Positions 21,180-32,206 of a stretch of DNA of 64,000 bases are shown piece after piece. Below the pieces are notes generated by a model. That model had not been told where the DNA came from. It worked only from the letters and a program-made list of their open reading frames with translations, and did no database searches. The stretch comes from Cycas panzhihuaensis (Eukaryota > Cycadophyta): contig CM041465.1 of the NCBI GenBank assembly GCA_023213395.1, positions 183,403,741-183,467,740 of the forward strand, written 5' to 3'. Position 1 is the first letter of the stretch; each line of letters starts with the position of its first letter. The position numbers were made by a program, and so were the translations under genes.

Positions 21180-23314
21180 GAGGACAAACTATTTTGTACT
21201 TATCACAACTCACAAAGTGATAGCACATGGATTATTGACTGTGAAGCATCTCGACACATGACTGGTGATGAAGAGTTACTTTATGATATAAAAGAAGGAA
21301 GAGAGCAAACGGTTAGTTTTGGTAACAATGAGACAGTTCAGATATCTAATGTTAGAAGATAATGTTTAATGTGTGAATGTCTAAAGTATTTAGGTGAATG
21401 TGATATTTAGGAGTCAATATTATAATGTTAATGTAATGCACACTTGTGCATGTAAGAAGTCATTAGGTTATTGGTCATTTAATAGATGTTATGTCATTGG
21501 TTGTATTGGAGGTCATTTGTCCCACATGTAACAAAAGTCTTACTACTCTCTCTCCCTTGTAATGTATAAATAAGTGGTTGAGGTAGAGTAGATAATATTG
21601 AGTCAAGACGGAGTCCATTATGATATTATTGTGGATGTGGAGACACTGTGATGTAATCTCTTTCACCATGAGTTAATGCTATCATATTATGTTCATAATA
21701 TTAGTTCTATTGTTCTTGAATGTCGAATGATCTCTTTGAATATTTTAACATTTGAAGTGGGAATAATTACCTCCTTGCATTCTCCAAATCACCCTACTTC
21801 CACATTTCCCACAGGTGATGCCTACTTGGTACCTTCTATGCACAAAAGCCTCTTATTTGTTAGTCAGTTGGATAAACAGCAGATGAGCATATTGTTTAAA
21901 GGTGGGAAATGTACCATTAGCGACAGAAATGATCAAGTGGTTGCCATTGGTCATGAAGACCATGGTCTTTACAAATTGGATGCTTCAAATATTACACTTG
22001 ATACTGCTCCAGCATATTCTATCACTTAATCTATGACCAAAAAACAACTTTAGCATAATATGCTAGGCCACTTGAGCCTAGACAACATCAAAATGATATT
22101 CAACAAAAACATGGTGTTGGGCTTCCAAAGATATCAACACCAAAATGTCTTTGTGAAGCATGCATAATAGAGAAACAACATTAAAAGCATTTTCCTAAAG
22201 GCAAAACATGACGTACATCATAACCTTTGCAGCTGGTTCATACAGATTTATGTGGACCAATGTCCATATCATCTCTTGGAGGAGCTTTGTACTACATCAC
22301 CTTCATTGATGATTTTTCACACAAAGTTTGGGTTTACTTCATGAAACATAAATCTAAGGCATTAGAGAAATTCAAGGAATTCAAATTTGAAGTGAAAAAT
22401 GAGTCAGATTATTCAATCAAAATGTTAAGATCTCATAATGGAGGTGAATTTATCTCAAAAGAGTTCAACCAGTTCTGCAAAGACCATGGAGTCAAAAGAC
22501 AATGCACTGCTCTACACACACCTCAATAGAATGGAGTATCTGAGAGGATGAATAACACTTTGGCATACAAAACCAAAGCTATGATGCATGCAAAAGGGAT
22601 TCATCTTTCCTATTGGGCAAAAGCCTTCCACACAATAGTATATGTGGCCAATAAGAGCCCTACTACTATAGTCACTGATATCACACCAGAGGAGGCTTGA
22701 TCTAGCAAAATGCCAACTGCAAGCCATTTGCATACTTTTGGGTGCACTACTTATATGCACATTCCCCAATAGCAAAGGAAAAAGTTGGATCATAATAGTC
22801 TCGAATGTATTTTCCTCAGTTACTCTCTTAGCAGAAAAACATATAGAGTGTATGATCCCATTGCCAAGAAAATGCACATATTTAGAAATGTAAACTTTGC
22901 TGAGGATAATAAGGAGATGGAATTAGCATCCATCCATTCTCCTCTTGACAAAGGCAAGCAAATTGTTAAGGACTTCCTTCCTTCACAATCTTCCACACCA
23001 TGTTCATGTTTTGCTCCTATCACTTCTTCGTTTACTTCTACTCCATCTACAACAATAGCACCACTTGACCCTAGAAGCCCTTCTGTTGATCAATCATTAC
23101 AAGCCCAAGATATCGATATTCAAGTTACATCCACAAAGAAGCTGCCCAAATGGTACACTCAGACAATACAAGACAATCAAGTTATAGAAGGAAAACATCC
23201 ATAAAAAATGAGGCAACAATGAGTCAAGTATGCGCTTATGGCAAAAATGCTTTGTGTAGATGAGCCTCCCACTTTTGAGAAGGCATGTAAAAGTGAAAGG
23301 TGGAAAGCTACCAT
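21180..23314 (+). pseudogene. pol: Copia-C protease and integrase
   Basis: Protease begins WIIDCEASRHMTGDEELL, with DCEAS in place of the catalytic D-S/T-G. It is interrupted by an LTR-like insertion (about 21350-21710) and resumes as GDAYLVPSMHKSLLFVSQL. Integrase starts LVHTDLCGPMS (22229), keeps the second acidic site as LRSHNGGEF (the catalytic Asp is His here) and the third as NGVSERMNN. GCTTYMHIP and SRKTYRVYDPIAKKMHIFRN follow, then the linker to ERWKAT at 23312, where T1 is inserted. Several single stops break the frame. Confidence 0.85.
21350..21710 (+). repeat. LTR-like insertion in the Copia-C protease
   Basis: The protease reading stops at QISN and does not continue for about 370 bp. 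The inserted stretch begins TGTTAGAAGATAATG, has a TATA-like 'gtataaataag' near 21561 and no coding potential, as expected of a solo LTR. I could not find a matching right end or target duplication, so the extent is approximate. Confidence 0.45.
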
Positions 23315-24093
23315 TGTTGACTTTGGTTATCTCTCTCTTGAGATAATTACACTTGTCAAGGTAACACAGGTAGTCTAGTCTAGGATACAGTCAACATATT
23401 CATTCACATAGATCACACAGATTTATTAACAATTCCACATAATCATGTCACAGTTTACACAAAGAATACAAGAATCAAGACATATTCAACATCCAATCTT
23501 CATAAAACACATAGAATCAACATTTCCATGTAACTCCCTGTGCATTCCAACCACATACACTGCTACCGTCACATGCGTACCTAGAAGGTACACAACATTA
23601 TACACTGCTTTAGGCTGTTGTCATATGTACTGGCTCCCGTACCATTGAGTGTTTGAATACTTGGCTCTCACCCTAGCCGAATGATCCTTGTGAAGTCTCT
23701 TAAATATGCCTCCTTAGTGTCCTTTGGCTGAAGGGTTATGACTCCATGTCATAACCGTACCTTTTCAGTCATAAGCGTACCATTTATTAACCATTAGTTA
23801 TCCTTCTTAACTGATGTCTCTAACCATCCGTACGTACGTCTAACGTCATCCCAAGTATCCATTTGTCTGGCTCTATCATGCGTACCTTTTCTGTTTGCTT
23901 GCGTACTACCAAAGGTATGTATATTATGTTGCGTACCTTTTCAGGTACGCACCTGTCATACGTACCCAAAATGCTATTTTTTCCACTTTTCTGCCTCATG
24001 CATACCTCTGTACGGTCTGTACCTGCACATCCAAGGTTACATAGCCTATCTCTGGTCTCCTCATAGCCCAACGTGTCAAATTATGTCCCAACA
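23315..24093 (-). repeat. T1 3' LTR, 779 bp
   Basis: It runs from TGTTGACTTTGG to ATGTCCCAACA on the + strand. It is rich in GTACC/GGTAC words, including the perfect inverted repeat GCGTACCTTTTCAGGTACGC at 23931-23950. It pairs with 45247-46082. Confidence 0.9.
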
Positions 24094-24184
24094 TCTATCC
24101 CGTGTCAACATTATGGGGTTGAGCATCCTTGCTCAACAAAAAATTTCAAAATTTTGGGTATTCCTCCCCCTCTCTATTCTAAGG

Positions 24185-25279
24185 CTACCCCTGCCGCCTC
24201 TGTCCTGCCGACGAGCCTTTCGTGGCCAAAATTCCTTCATTTATTTGAGTAAGTGTGGCAATTATTGCATCATTTTCTTTGATTTTTTCTTGAAGGGCAA
24301 ATATCTCTGTTTTGTACCCTTCTTCCATTTCTTTAATCAATTGGATAATTTGACATGATTTATCATCTGATGGAGGTGGCGCTGATATTTCTCCCATTTC
24401 CATTGCGGAAGGAAATTCTGTCCATTCTTCCAATGAAGGCTCCACTTCTTCCTCCTCTTCAGGTTCTTCTTCATCTTTCTTTCTTTTATTGCTCTTCCAA
24501 ATTGTTTGTTTGGAACGACGAGGAATGGGTGTCCCAGGGGTTTGTTGTAACCATTTAAGAACTTTACTCATTTGCTTTTGAATCCTTTTTCTCAATTCTT
24601 GATCCTGAGTAGTGTCTGGAAACTCAGTCACCCATTGTTTTATAAGTGGCTCTCTTGGAGAAATAGTTGTTTTTGTTAGCTGCACACCTAGACATTGATA
24701 AAATAAGATGGCTAACAATAAGGAAGGGTGACGAAAAGGGTGTGTCATTATTTCCTGGATTTGCTATCTCATGTTAACTGCCAAGAATTCCGACCAATCC
24801 AGCTTTTCTCCATCCCGGATCTTTGGTAATACTGACATCATTCCTCCTAGAATGTATGTGTACTTTCTTTTTGATAAAAATCTAGAATTGATGACTTTGG
24901 CTATCCATTGCAACCTGACATCCTTTATATCCACCACCTGAATTCCTCTGAAACTAAGTTGAGTGTTTTCTTGGCAAAATTCCCTCAACCAAATCTCACG
25001 GTCCACTTTTGACCTTTTAGTGGCCATGGGAACTTCTCCTTCATTTGGAAGTCTCGTTATCAGATGAATTATTTTTGCATCTAGTTTGATTTTCTTCATA
25101 TCCTTTTTTAGCTCCAACAAGATGTTCTCCATAATCTCTTGGTCACAATAGATGGGATTACAGTATATATACTCTCCCTAACCAACCTGCTTGACTTTAG
25201 TCTGAAACTGAGAAGGTAATGCTTCCAGGTCTTTCCTTAGCTTGGGCAGGAAGGTCTCTTGGCAACCTGTTGTTCTCAT
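24185..25279 (-). pseudogene. T1 extra ORF between integrase and 3' LTR
   Basis: The start ATG at 25279 opens M-R-T-T-G-C-Q-E-T-F. The T4 copy (56383) opens M-K-T-A-R-C-Q-E-T-F at the same place. The frame of about 365 codons has an amber at codon 34 (25178-25180), shared with T4, and a private TAG near 24766. The core (ITRLPNEGEVPMATKRSKVD, YTYILGGMMSVLPKIRDGEK, HPFRHPSLLLAILFYQC) is well conserved between copies. The C-terminus has a Glu-rich run and a heptad-like EEGYKTEIFALQEKIKEND, likely coiled coil. The position is that of env in retroviruses or of the extra ORFs in Athila/Tat elements, but I see no signal peptide or membrane segment in this frame. The function is unknown. Confidence 0.65.
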
Positions 25280-25494
25280 GACGACGGGCTATGGAATTCC
25301 AGAAATAGAGCTGAAAATAACCAAGGAGTACCAATATGAACCCTACGTACATATCTTTTTCGGAATGGTCACTGTTTTCTTGAAGCATTCATACAAACTT
25401 GCGCTGAATTTTATCCTTCTGCCTCGTCGGGTCACGAGGGTTCCTCTTGGTTGTCTGCTACTGAGAATTCGAGCCGAATCGTCCTGGGTTTTCC

Positions 25495-25810
25495 ATTGCG
25501 TACTGTGCAGGAATGCTTGTAGGTACGTATTATATATGTTTGTCTTATTCTACCCTTTTGTTCTATGCGTACTCAACTGCATACTTTTCAGGTACGTATA
25601 GTGTAATTTGGTTAACTTATTCACTTTTTTAACTATGCATACCTCGTAGCGTACTTTTTCGGTACATATAGTATATTTTGAACGACTTATTAACCTTTCT
25701 TAACTATGCGGACCTGGTAGCAGACATTTCTGGTAAGTATAGTGTATTTTGGCTTATTTTACATAGTGTGTACTTCGTAGCATACTTTCTTGGTATGTAT
25801 AGTGTATTTG
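25495..25810 (-). repeat. Tandem ~75-85 bp repeats with GTAC palindromes, T1 3' region
   Basis: Four to five imperfect units on the + strand share 'ctatgcgtac.t..tagc.tac.ttt..ggta.gtatagtgtattt'. The array lies between integrase and the extra ORF. Two or three related units appear in the opposite orientation at 50745-50935 in T4, so the array is a family feature. Confidence 0.6.
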
Positions 25811-26080
25811 TTGGTGTATGTGTGAAAAATCTGACTTCTTTGATAGAATTTTGTCTCATTCTTAATTCTTTTCATCACGATATATCCTTCTTTTGATGAG
25901 TTTTCTTACTACTTATGCATATGATATGAGTTACGGTTCCTTTTCTTGTTTTTTGATTTTTTTGTATTTTTATGCTTCCATACCGAAGTGGATCATATTC
26001 CGGTATCAAGGCAATCTAATTTACCTCAACTTCACGCAACACGTTATGGTACAACCAACTGATCCAGCTAGAAATTTCTT

Positions 26081-29000
26081 CTACTCGATGTACGGTTTCA
26101 ATCGGCTACCATTCACTCGGGTTGGTAGCAATGGTCCATCAATTTCCCGTAGTTGTACAGACCCGTTTTCGAAAATTTGTTCTGCAATGTACGGTCCTAA
26201 CCATCTCATCTTGATCTTGCTGGGGTGCATCCTTAACTTGTTGTCGTAGAGCAAAACTTGATCACCTTCTTTGAATTGTGCTTTGCGTAGATGTCGGTCG
26301 TGCCACGCCTTTTGTTGTCTTTTCTCAATGTTTTGCAACCATTTCGCCATATATCTCTTTTCTTCCAATCTTCGTCGTAAGGATTGGAGGTCGTCCAGTC
26401 AGCATTGCATAGTGGTTCTCAGGCTCAGTATCTCGAATTCGGTAGAAAGGACAACTTTTATTCCGTAAACTAGCTGAAATGGTGTCTGTCCGGTTGATCT
26501 TTTATACGTTGTTCTGAAAGCCCATAACACTGATGGAAGTTTCTCGGCCCAGTCGGATCTACCCATGTCGCAGATCTTCCGTAGACAATTCTTGATAATT
26601 TTATTTGAGCTTTCTGCTTGCCCATTTGCCCTCGAGTAATATGGTGTGGATTTCTGATAGCTTATCATAAAAGTCGATGTTAACACCTCTATGGTTTGGT
26701 TGAGGAAATGGGCCCCTTGATCACTTACAATCTCTAGAGGGCATCCAAATTGCGTAATGATCACTTCATAAAGGAATCGGGCCATACTTTCCGAATCCGC
26801 CTTCCTTAGGGCTCTTGCTTCCACCCACTTGGTCATGTAATCGGTCGCTACTAGGATATATCGAGCTTGGGATCGTCGGGCAGTTGGTTCGATTGGTCCG
26901 ACGAAATCGAGGCCCCATTTTTCAAACGACACCAAGGGTAAGATTGGGTGTAGGGATTGGAAATCCTGCCGATTAGGTTTCCCAACTCTTTGACAATAGT
27001 CGCATGCTTGGATCCACTTCCTTACATCCTCAAGCATTGATGGCCACCAGAATCCTGACATCAAAATCTTCCTCAATGTTGCTAACTTTCCCATGTGTCC
27101 ACCTACTACGCCTTCGTGTGCTTGGGCCATAATATGGTTGACCTCATATGGCCTGACGCATCGTCGTAACACCTCATCTGGTCCTAATTTGTATAACTCC
27201 CCTTTTATCAATTGATATGGCTCTGCTTTTCTAACAAAATTCCGTCGTTCTGTGCGGTCCAATTCTGGTGGTACCTCCCCAGTTGCTAAATATTCTGGTA
27301 TTCCCTCATACCAGTCTGTTGGAACTACCTCTACACTGAATAATGCAGTGTCTGAAAAATCATCTGGCACTCCTGTGCCCTTTTCCCCATTTGGAATTCT
27401 TGACAATTGGCCAGGTATGATATGGGCTTTTCCTGGTTTCACAATGATTTTGAAGGAGAATTCTTGAAATAGCATTAACCACCTGCTAATTCGTCCCCTC
27501 ATTATCAGTTTATTCACAAAGTACATAAGTGCTTGATGGTCGACAAAGAACAAGAATGGATTCGATAATAAGTAGTGTCGGAATTTTTGTAATGCATAAA
27601 CCATTTCAAGTGCTTCTCTTTCCATTGTGGTATAATTCTGTTCTACTCTTGTCGATTTCTGACTTGCAAAGTATATCGGATAATCCACTTTTTCATCACT
27701 TCGTTGTACCAGGACGCATCCAATAGCGTATTGCGAGACATCAATGTGCACATGGAAGATTTTCTTCCAATCAGGAAACCGCAGTATAAGTGCCGATATT
27801 ATGGCCTTTTTCAATGCTTCAAATGCTTCTTGTTGTTCTTCCGTCCAATCCCATTCAACACTTTTCTTTAACAACTCCTCAAGAGGTCCTGATATGCATG
27901 CGTACCCCCTGATGAATTTTCTGTAATATCCGGTTAGACCCAAAAAACCTTTCAATTTCCTCCTCGTGAGCAGTACCAGAAAGTGTAGGATTGTATATAT
28001 CTTGGCTGGATCCGTTAGCAATCCTTCCTTATTTACTATGTGACCTAATAGATTCCCAAATGGTATCAAAAAGGTGAACTTCTCTGGATTCAAACATAAC
28101 TTATTTTCCCTACATGTTTGCAACATCTCCCTCAAGTTTTCCATATGGTTTTTCATAAACCCATATAATGTTCAATCGTTCAGGAAGTCTGCCACTTTCT
28201 CTCCAATCATTTTACTAAATATGTTGATTACTATTCTTTGAAATGTGGCTGGAGCATTCGTAAGACCAAATGACATTACTCTATAGGCATACGTTCCCCA
28301 TTCCGTAACGAACGTAGTCTTCGCTTGATCTTCCGGGGCAATCTGCACTTGGTTATACCCACTAAATCTGTCGGTGAAGGAATATATCTCGTTTCCTCCC
28401 ACGGCTTCCAAAATATCTTCTGTAAAGGGTAACGGAAAGGGATCCTTCTTTGTTACCTTATTGAGTTGTCTATAGTCCACACAGACACGTATTTTCCCAT
28501 TCTTCTTGGGAACCACTACTACAGGGCTCACCCAGTCACTGTAGTCGATCTCATAGATATATCCTACTTCCAACATTTTGTCCAATTCTGCTTTTACTTT
28601 TTCTTTATACTTCGAATTTATGCGATACGGTCTCTGTTTCAGCAGCTTTGCTCCTTCCATTAAGTCGATGTGATGCATTCCCACTTCTGGGGGAATACCC
28701 TTCAGATCCTTATATGACCATACGCATACGTCACAGAATTCCTCAAACAGTTGTTGGGCCTTTGCTATCATTTGGTTGTCCCAGTAATCTCCAATTCGTA
28801 TTGTTTTGGGTTCCTCCTTACTCCCCACATTAATTTTGGTTGTTTTTAGTTTGGTTGCTTCGATATCCTCTTTGTTTCTTGTTTTATGAGCAGGGGTATC
28901 TTCTATTTTCCTTTCCCCAACATTGATTTCCATGAATTCCACAAGATAACTAGGGATTTCTTCTCCTTCCTCATTTTCTGATTCTTCCTTCTCTTTATTC

Positions 29001-29134
29001 ATTGGTGTTATAGCTCCTTGTTCTAGGTTTATACTCATTCTCCTAATACCCTTAAGTACTTTGTTGATATTCTTATCTTCTGACGAATGCGTAAAAGTTT
29101 TTATGAAAGATTCCTTAAGATTTCCCCAAGTCAC
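26081..29134 (-). pseudogene. pol: T1 reverse transcriptase, RNase H and integrase
   Basis: One frame covers the whole stretch. RT includes VWSYKDLKGIPPEVGMHHIDL, YSDWVSPVVVVPKKNGKIR, CVDYRQLNKVTKKDPFPLPF and FGLTNAPATFQ. The catalytic box reads VADFLND, so the first Asp of xxDD is Asn, and a stop follows directly (about 28170). RNase H has VHIDVSQYAIGCVLVQ and TMEREALEMVYAL. Integrase has the zinc domain GGHMGKLATLRKIL ... CDYCQRVGKP and all three catalytic acids (LVATDYMTKW, IVSDQGAHF, NGQAESSNK). After one more stop (about 26395) its C-terminus reads RWLGPYIAEQIFENGSVQL. Integrase motifs are better preserved than the RT active site. Confidence 0.9.
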
Positions 29135-29640
29135 ATCTAGGTTTTGTTCTCTTCCTAAGAACCAATCCTTTGCTACTCGTCCTAAGGTGTGATAAAAGAA
29201 GTTAGGCCATGTTTTCTTTGATATACTTAGGGATGTCCATTCTTGTTTACATTTCTGAATATGTTTGCTACGGTTTTTCCCTACATGGAATTATGGAATG
29301 TTTAGTTGTTTGGGGTGGTCGAATCGTACTCTAAATGCAGCTTCTAATTCCTTCCAACCCTGGAGGGTAGCTTGGTGGGCTAAGTACCAACACCAGGCCG
29401 TTACCCATAAGGTAAGTACTAAATCTGTCTGTCATTGACTCTTATCCCAGTTTCCTTCCTCCATCCAATATTCTATACAATGAGTTAAATGGGTAGTTCC
29501 ATATAATTGTTCTCCATGAAAAGGTTTAATATAATCTCCAATATAGGTTTCGAAGTTTTTCTCTTCTAGGATGGTTACCCTACTGCCTAGACCTGAATCT
29601 CTAGAAGTATTTTCTGCCGATTCCCCCTCCATTTCCTCGC
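29090..29640 (-). pseudogene. T1 second Gag-like region, between protease and RT
   Basis: Reading down the minus strand: MEGESAENTSRDSGLGSR, YGTTHLTHCIEYWMEEGNWD, then WKELEAAFRVRFDHPKQL, and after a frameshift SKHIQKCKQEWTSL, WPNFFYHTLGRVAKDWFLG and VTWGNLKESFIKTF. The last part fits the retrotransposon Gag pattern (H...C...W, F..TL.G.A..WF, sW..l...F...F). It is distinct from gag1 at 37253-38001, which has its own ALRGVPLAWYKEL motif. It runs straight into the RT frame. T2 keeps the N-terminal part (HLIHCREHWLEEG). Confidence 0.6.
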
Positions 29641-30006
29641 ATTTGGCGCCAATTGTTGGAAGGGATCGATTGCTGAGTGGGTATACTTCTACAGAGAATG
29701 AGGAAGGAATATTACTTCCTTCCCTAGGTTGTAATAGGGGGGGAATAGGTAATCTACCTTAGGACCCATGCCTGAGGTAGAAGGGAGGTTAAGATTAATA
29801 CTAGATACTATAGAGTTATGAAATAAATTAGGTATACTAGGGAGGTTTTAGTCTAGGGTTAGGTTAGTTTTCGTATTATGTGCTATGCTATCGTTAGTTA
29901 TCATATACTCAAAAGAATTTGAATTATCATCAATGTTTTCAGTTACATATTTAGATAGTAAGTTACACCTATGAGAAGGAGAGTTAGCTTCATAAGCGTC
30001 TTGCAA

Positions 30007-30741
30007 TCAGTAGTCCACAAATCTCATCCCGTTTTCATCGTCTGAAGAGTTGTAAATTTCTCCAAAGTAAGTTGGTTCTACTTCTTGGCAGTCGATCAAT
30101 TTGGTGGGTTCTTCGGTCGTATGGTACAAATTTTCCTCGTCAAATGAAGAGGATGTTGCTTCACTCACAATGGTTGTACTTGAACCATCGTCAGGTATCA
30201 CCTCAATGGAATTCTTCCCCAACATTGGTAATACCACTTCATTTCCTCCATCTGACAAGGTGAAGATTACGTCTTTCCAACTTTGGAGACATTGGGTTTT
30301 GTATAGCCAAGGTCTTCCCAATAAGGCTGGATAGGGTGTTGCACCCTTCTCTGTTTCCACAATCGTAAAATCGATTTTCACGACGATTTCTGCCACATCC
30401 ACTTTGATATTGGCCAACTTTCCCACAGGTCGTACCAGTAATTCATTGGCTAGTTTTAGCGAATAGGTTGCCGCTTCCAACTTTGAGCTCCCCAACTTCC
30501 GCCATGTAGAGGTGAGTAGTACATTCACGGCCGCTCCTTCGTCCACGATTACTCTCGAAAATTTTTCTCCCAAAGCTGTGATTGTCACCATGGGATCCAT
30601 GTCGAAAGATGACATCACTTTTTTCAAACTCTTGGTAATTCCTTGTTGTTGTAATATTCCTCCTTTAATCCAATCTATCACTTGGCATAGGTGAATCGTT
30701 AGTTGCAGTTGTTTCACCAAGTTCTCCATCAACAAAAACAT
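30007..30741 (-). pseudogene. pro: T1 aspartic protease
   Basis: The protease core reads VIVDEGAAVNVLLTSTWRKLG, with Glu after the catalytic Asp where T2 has VDGSVAVNVLP. It continues as YSLKLANELLVRPVGKL and the flap-side ALLGRPWLYKTQCL, typical of retroviral-type proteases in plant Gypsy elements. An acidic tail ends EPTYFGEIYNSSDDENG. The following region (29641-30006) has stops and low-complexity Pro/Asn-rich remnants, better seen in T2. Confidence 0.8.
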
Positions 30742-31341
30742 TCATGGGATATCTTCTGCTGGTAATCCCTTAAACAATTCTTCCATTTGCACCACTTGGG
30801 ATTGTGTTTTTTGTTCTTCCAGTATTTTTTCTTTCTCGTTTTGTCTATTTTTCCTCACATACACATGCTTGATTTCGGGTTTCTCCATTGGCAGCATAGT
30901 CTCTGTTTGATCCAGTTCTTCTAACACTTGCTTTGCTTGTTGAAATCGATTTATCTAGGTTCATGGGTTTGGATACCATTCTTTTACATTCTCCTTTTGT
31001 TTCTTTTAGAGTTTTACATTTTTACTGTCTAGTATGATCGTCATCAAATTGGTAGCCTTAGCTTTCCCCTTGTAATCTTCTGTTCTGTGCTCACTTGGCC
31101 CACAATTGTTGCATACGAACGGTTTTTGTTCGTACTCCCACTTCGTTGGACATTCTGATTTCCAATGTCCGAATTGTAAACATATGAGCCATCTCCCCAT
31201 TGGTTGTTTCTTCTTTGAGTATTCCTGCGTACTCCTCGTCGTGTATATCTTTCGAGGTGGGTTGCCTCCTCTTCCCCTACCTCGTCCTCTGTATGATCTT
31301 CCTCTCGGGTTGTAAAAACAATCCTTCGTCATGTGACTATC
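30742..31341 (-). pseudogene. gag: T1 gag1 nucleocapsid, part after the T2 insertion
   Basis: The region starts at the T2 junction with PESTDSHMTKDCFYNPRG and a Gly/Arg-rich run (YRGRGRGRGG). Two knuckles follow: one reads WLICLQFGHWKSEC with the first Cys lost, and one reads CNNCGPSEHRTEDY with the last Cys lost. A Lys/Glu-rich linker leads to protease. The upstream part of gag1 lies at 37253-38001 and 44368-45106. Confidence 0.8.
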
Positions 31342-32206
31342 TGTTGACTCAGGTGTTCCCACTGCACTTGTGGGAACAATGCACTTGTCAAGGTTACACA
31401 GGTTATAGTCTAGTTAGGATACTGTCAACATGGTTATTCACATAAATTCCACAGATTATTCACAGAATTATATCCCAATAGGACACAGCAGCACAGAAAT
31501 CAACACATATTCAACATTTCATCCTTATAAACACAGAGAATACACAGTTTTCCACGTAACTCTTCTTTCCATTAAGCAATAAGTTCAATTACACAGAGGG
31601 ATGGAATGCATTCCCTGCATTCTAGCGAGATACACTCTTTTCATTACATGCGTGCCGGATGGTACTTATCAATAAACACTGCTTCAATTGGCTGTCATGC
31701 GTGCTGGCATCCGTACCATTACGTACCCTGAATATTCGGCTCTCATCCTCTGAGAGTATACAATAGGATTGAATCACTCGGCTCTCACACTGGAATGGTC
31801 CTCAAAGCATCATTAAATATGTCCCTTTGATGCCTTTTGGGTGAAAGGTTATGACCCAAAGTCATAACCATACCTTTTTGTCACCAAGGTACCCTTTCAC
31901 TTTACTTGATTAAGTCTCCTTAATGGTGTCTTTTCTAATCCGTACATCCGTACATATGTCCTTTTGGGTTGACGTCATCATTTCTGGGTGCCTTTGGGTT
32001 AGATCTGTCCATATGTACCTTGTTGTCTACATGCATACCAAAAAGGTACATACCTAGGTACGCATCTGTCATACGTACCCAGATTACATATTTTTCACCT
32101 TTTTCCACTATGCACTCCGCATACCTCAGTACTTGCATTCCTCCGGGTCAATACAAGCCTGTATTCCATCTTCCTCAAGGCCTATGTGTCACAATATGTC
32201 CCAACA
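31342..32206 (-). repeat. T2 3' LTR, 865 bp
   Basis: It runs from TGTTGACTCAGGTG to ATGTCCCAACA and pairs with 36381-37252. It contains the hairpin-forming 'gttcccactgcacttgtgggaac' at its start and the perfect palindrome TACCTAGGTA near 32056. Confidence 0.9.

Noticed and set aside
25197-25388. Small minus-strand frame with a hydrophobic segment (FILVLLGYFQLYFW), tempting as a membrane anchor of an env-like protein
   Set aside because: It lies in a different frame from the conserved extra ORF, has no counterpart in T4, and overlaps the conserved ATG region. It is most likely a shadow.
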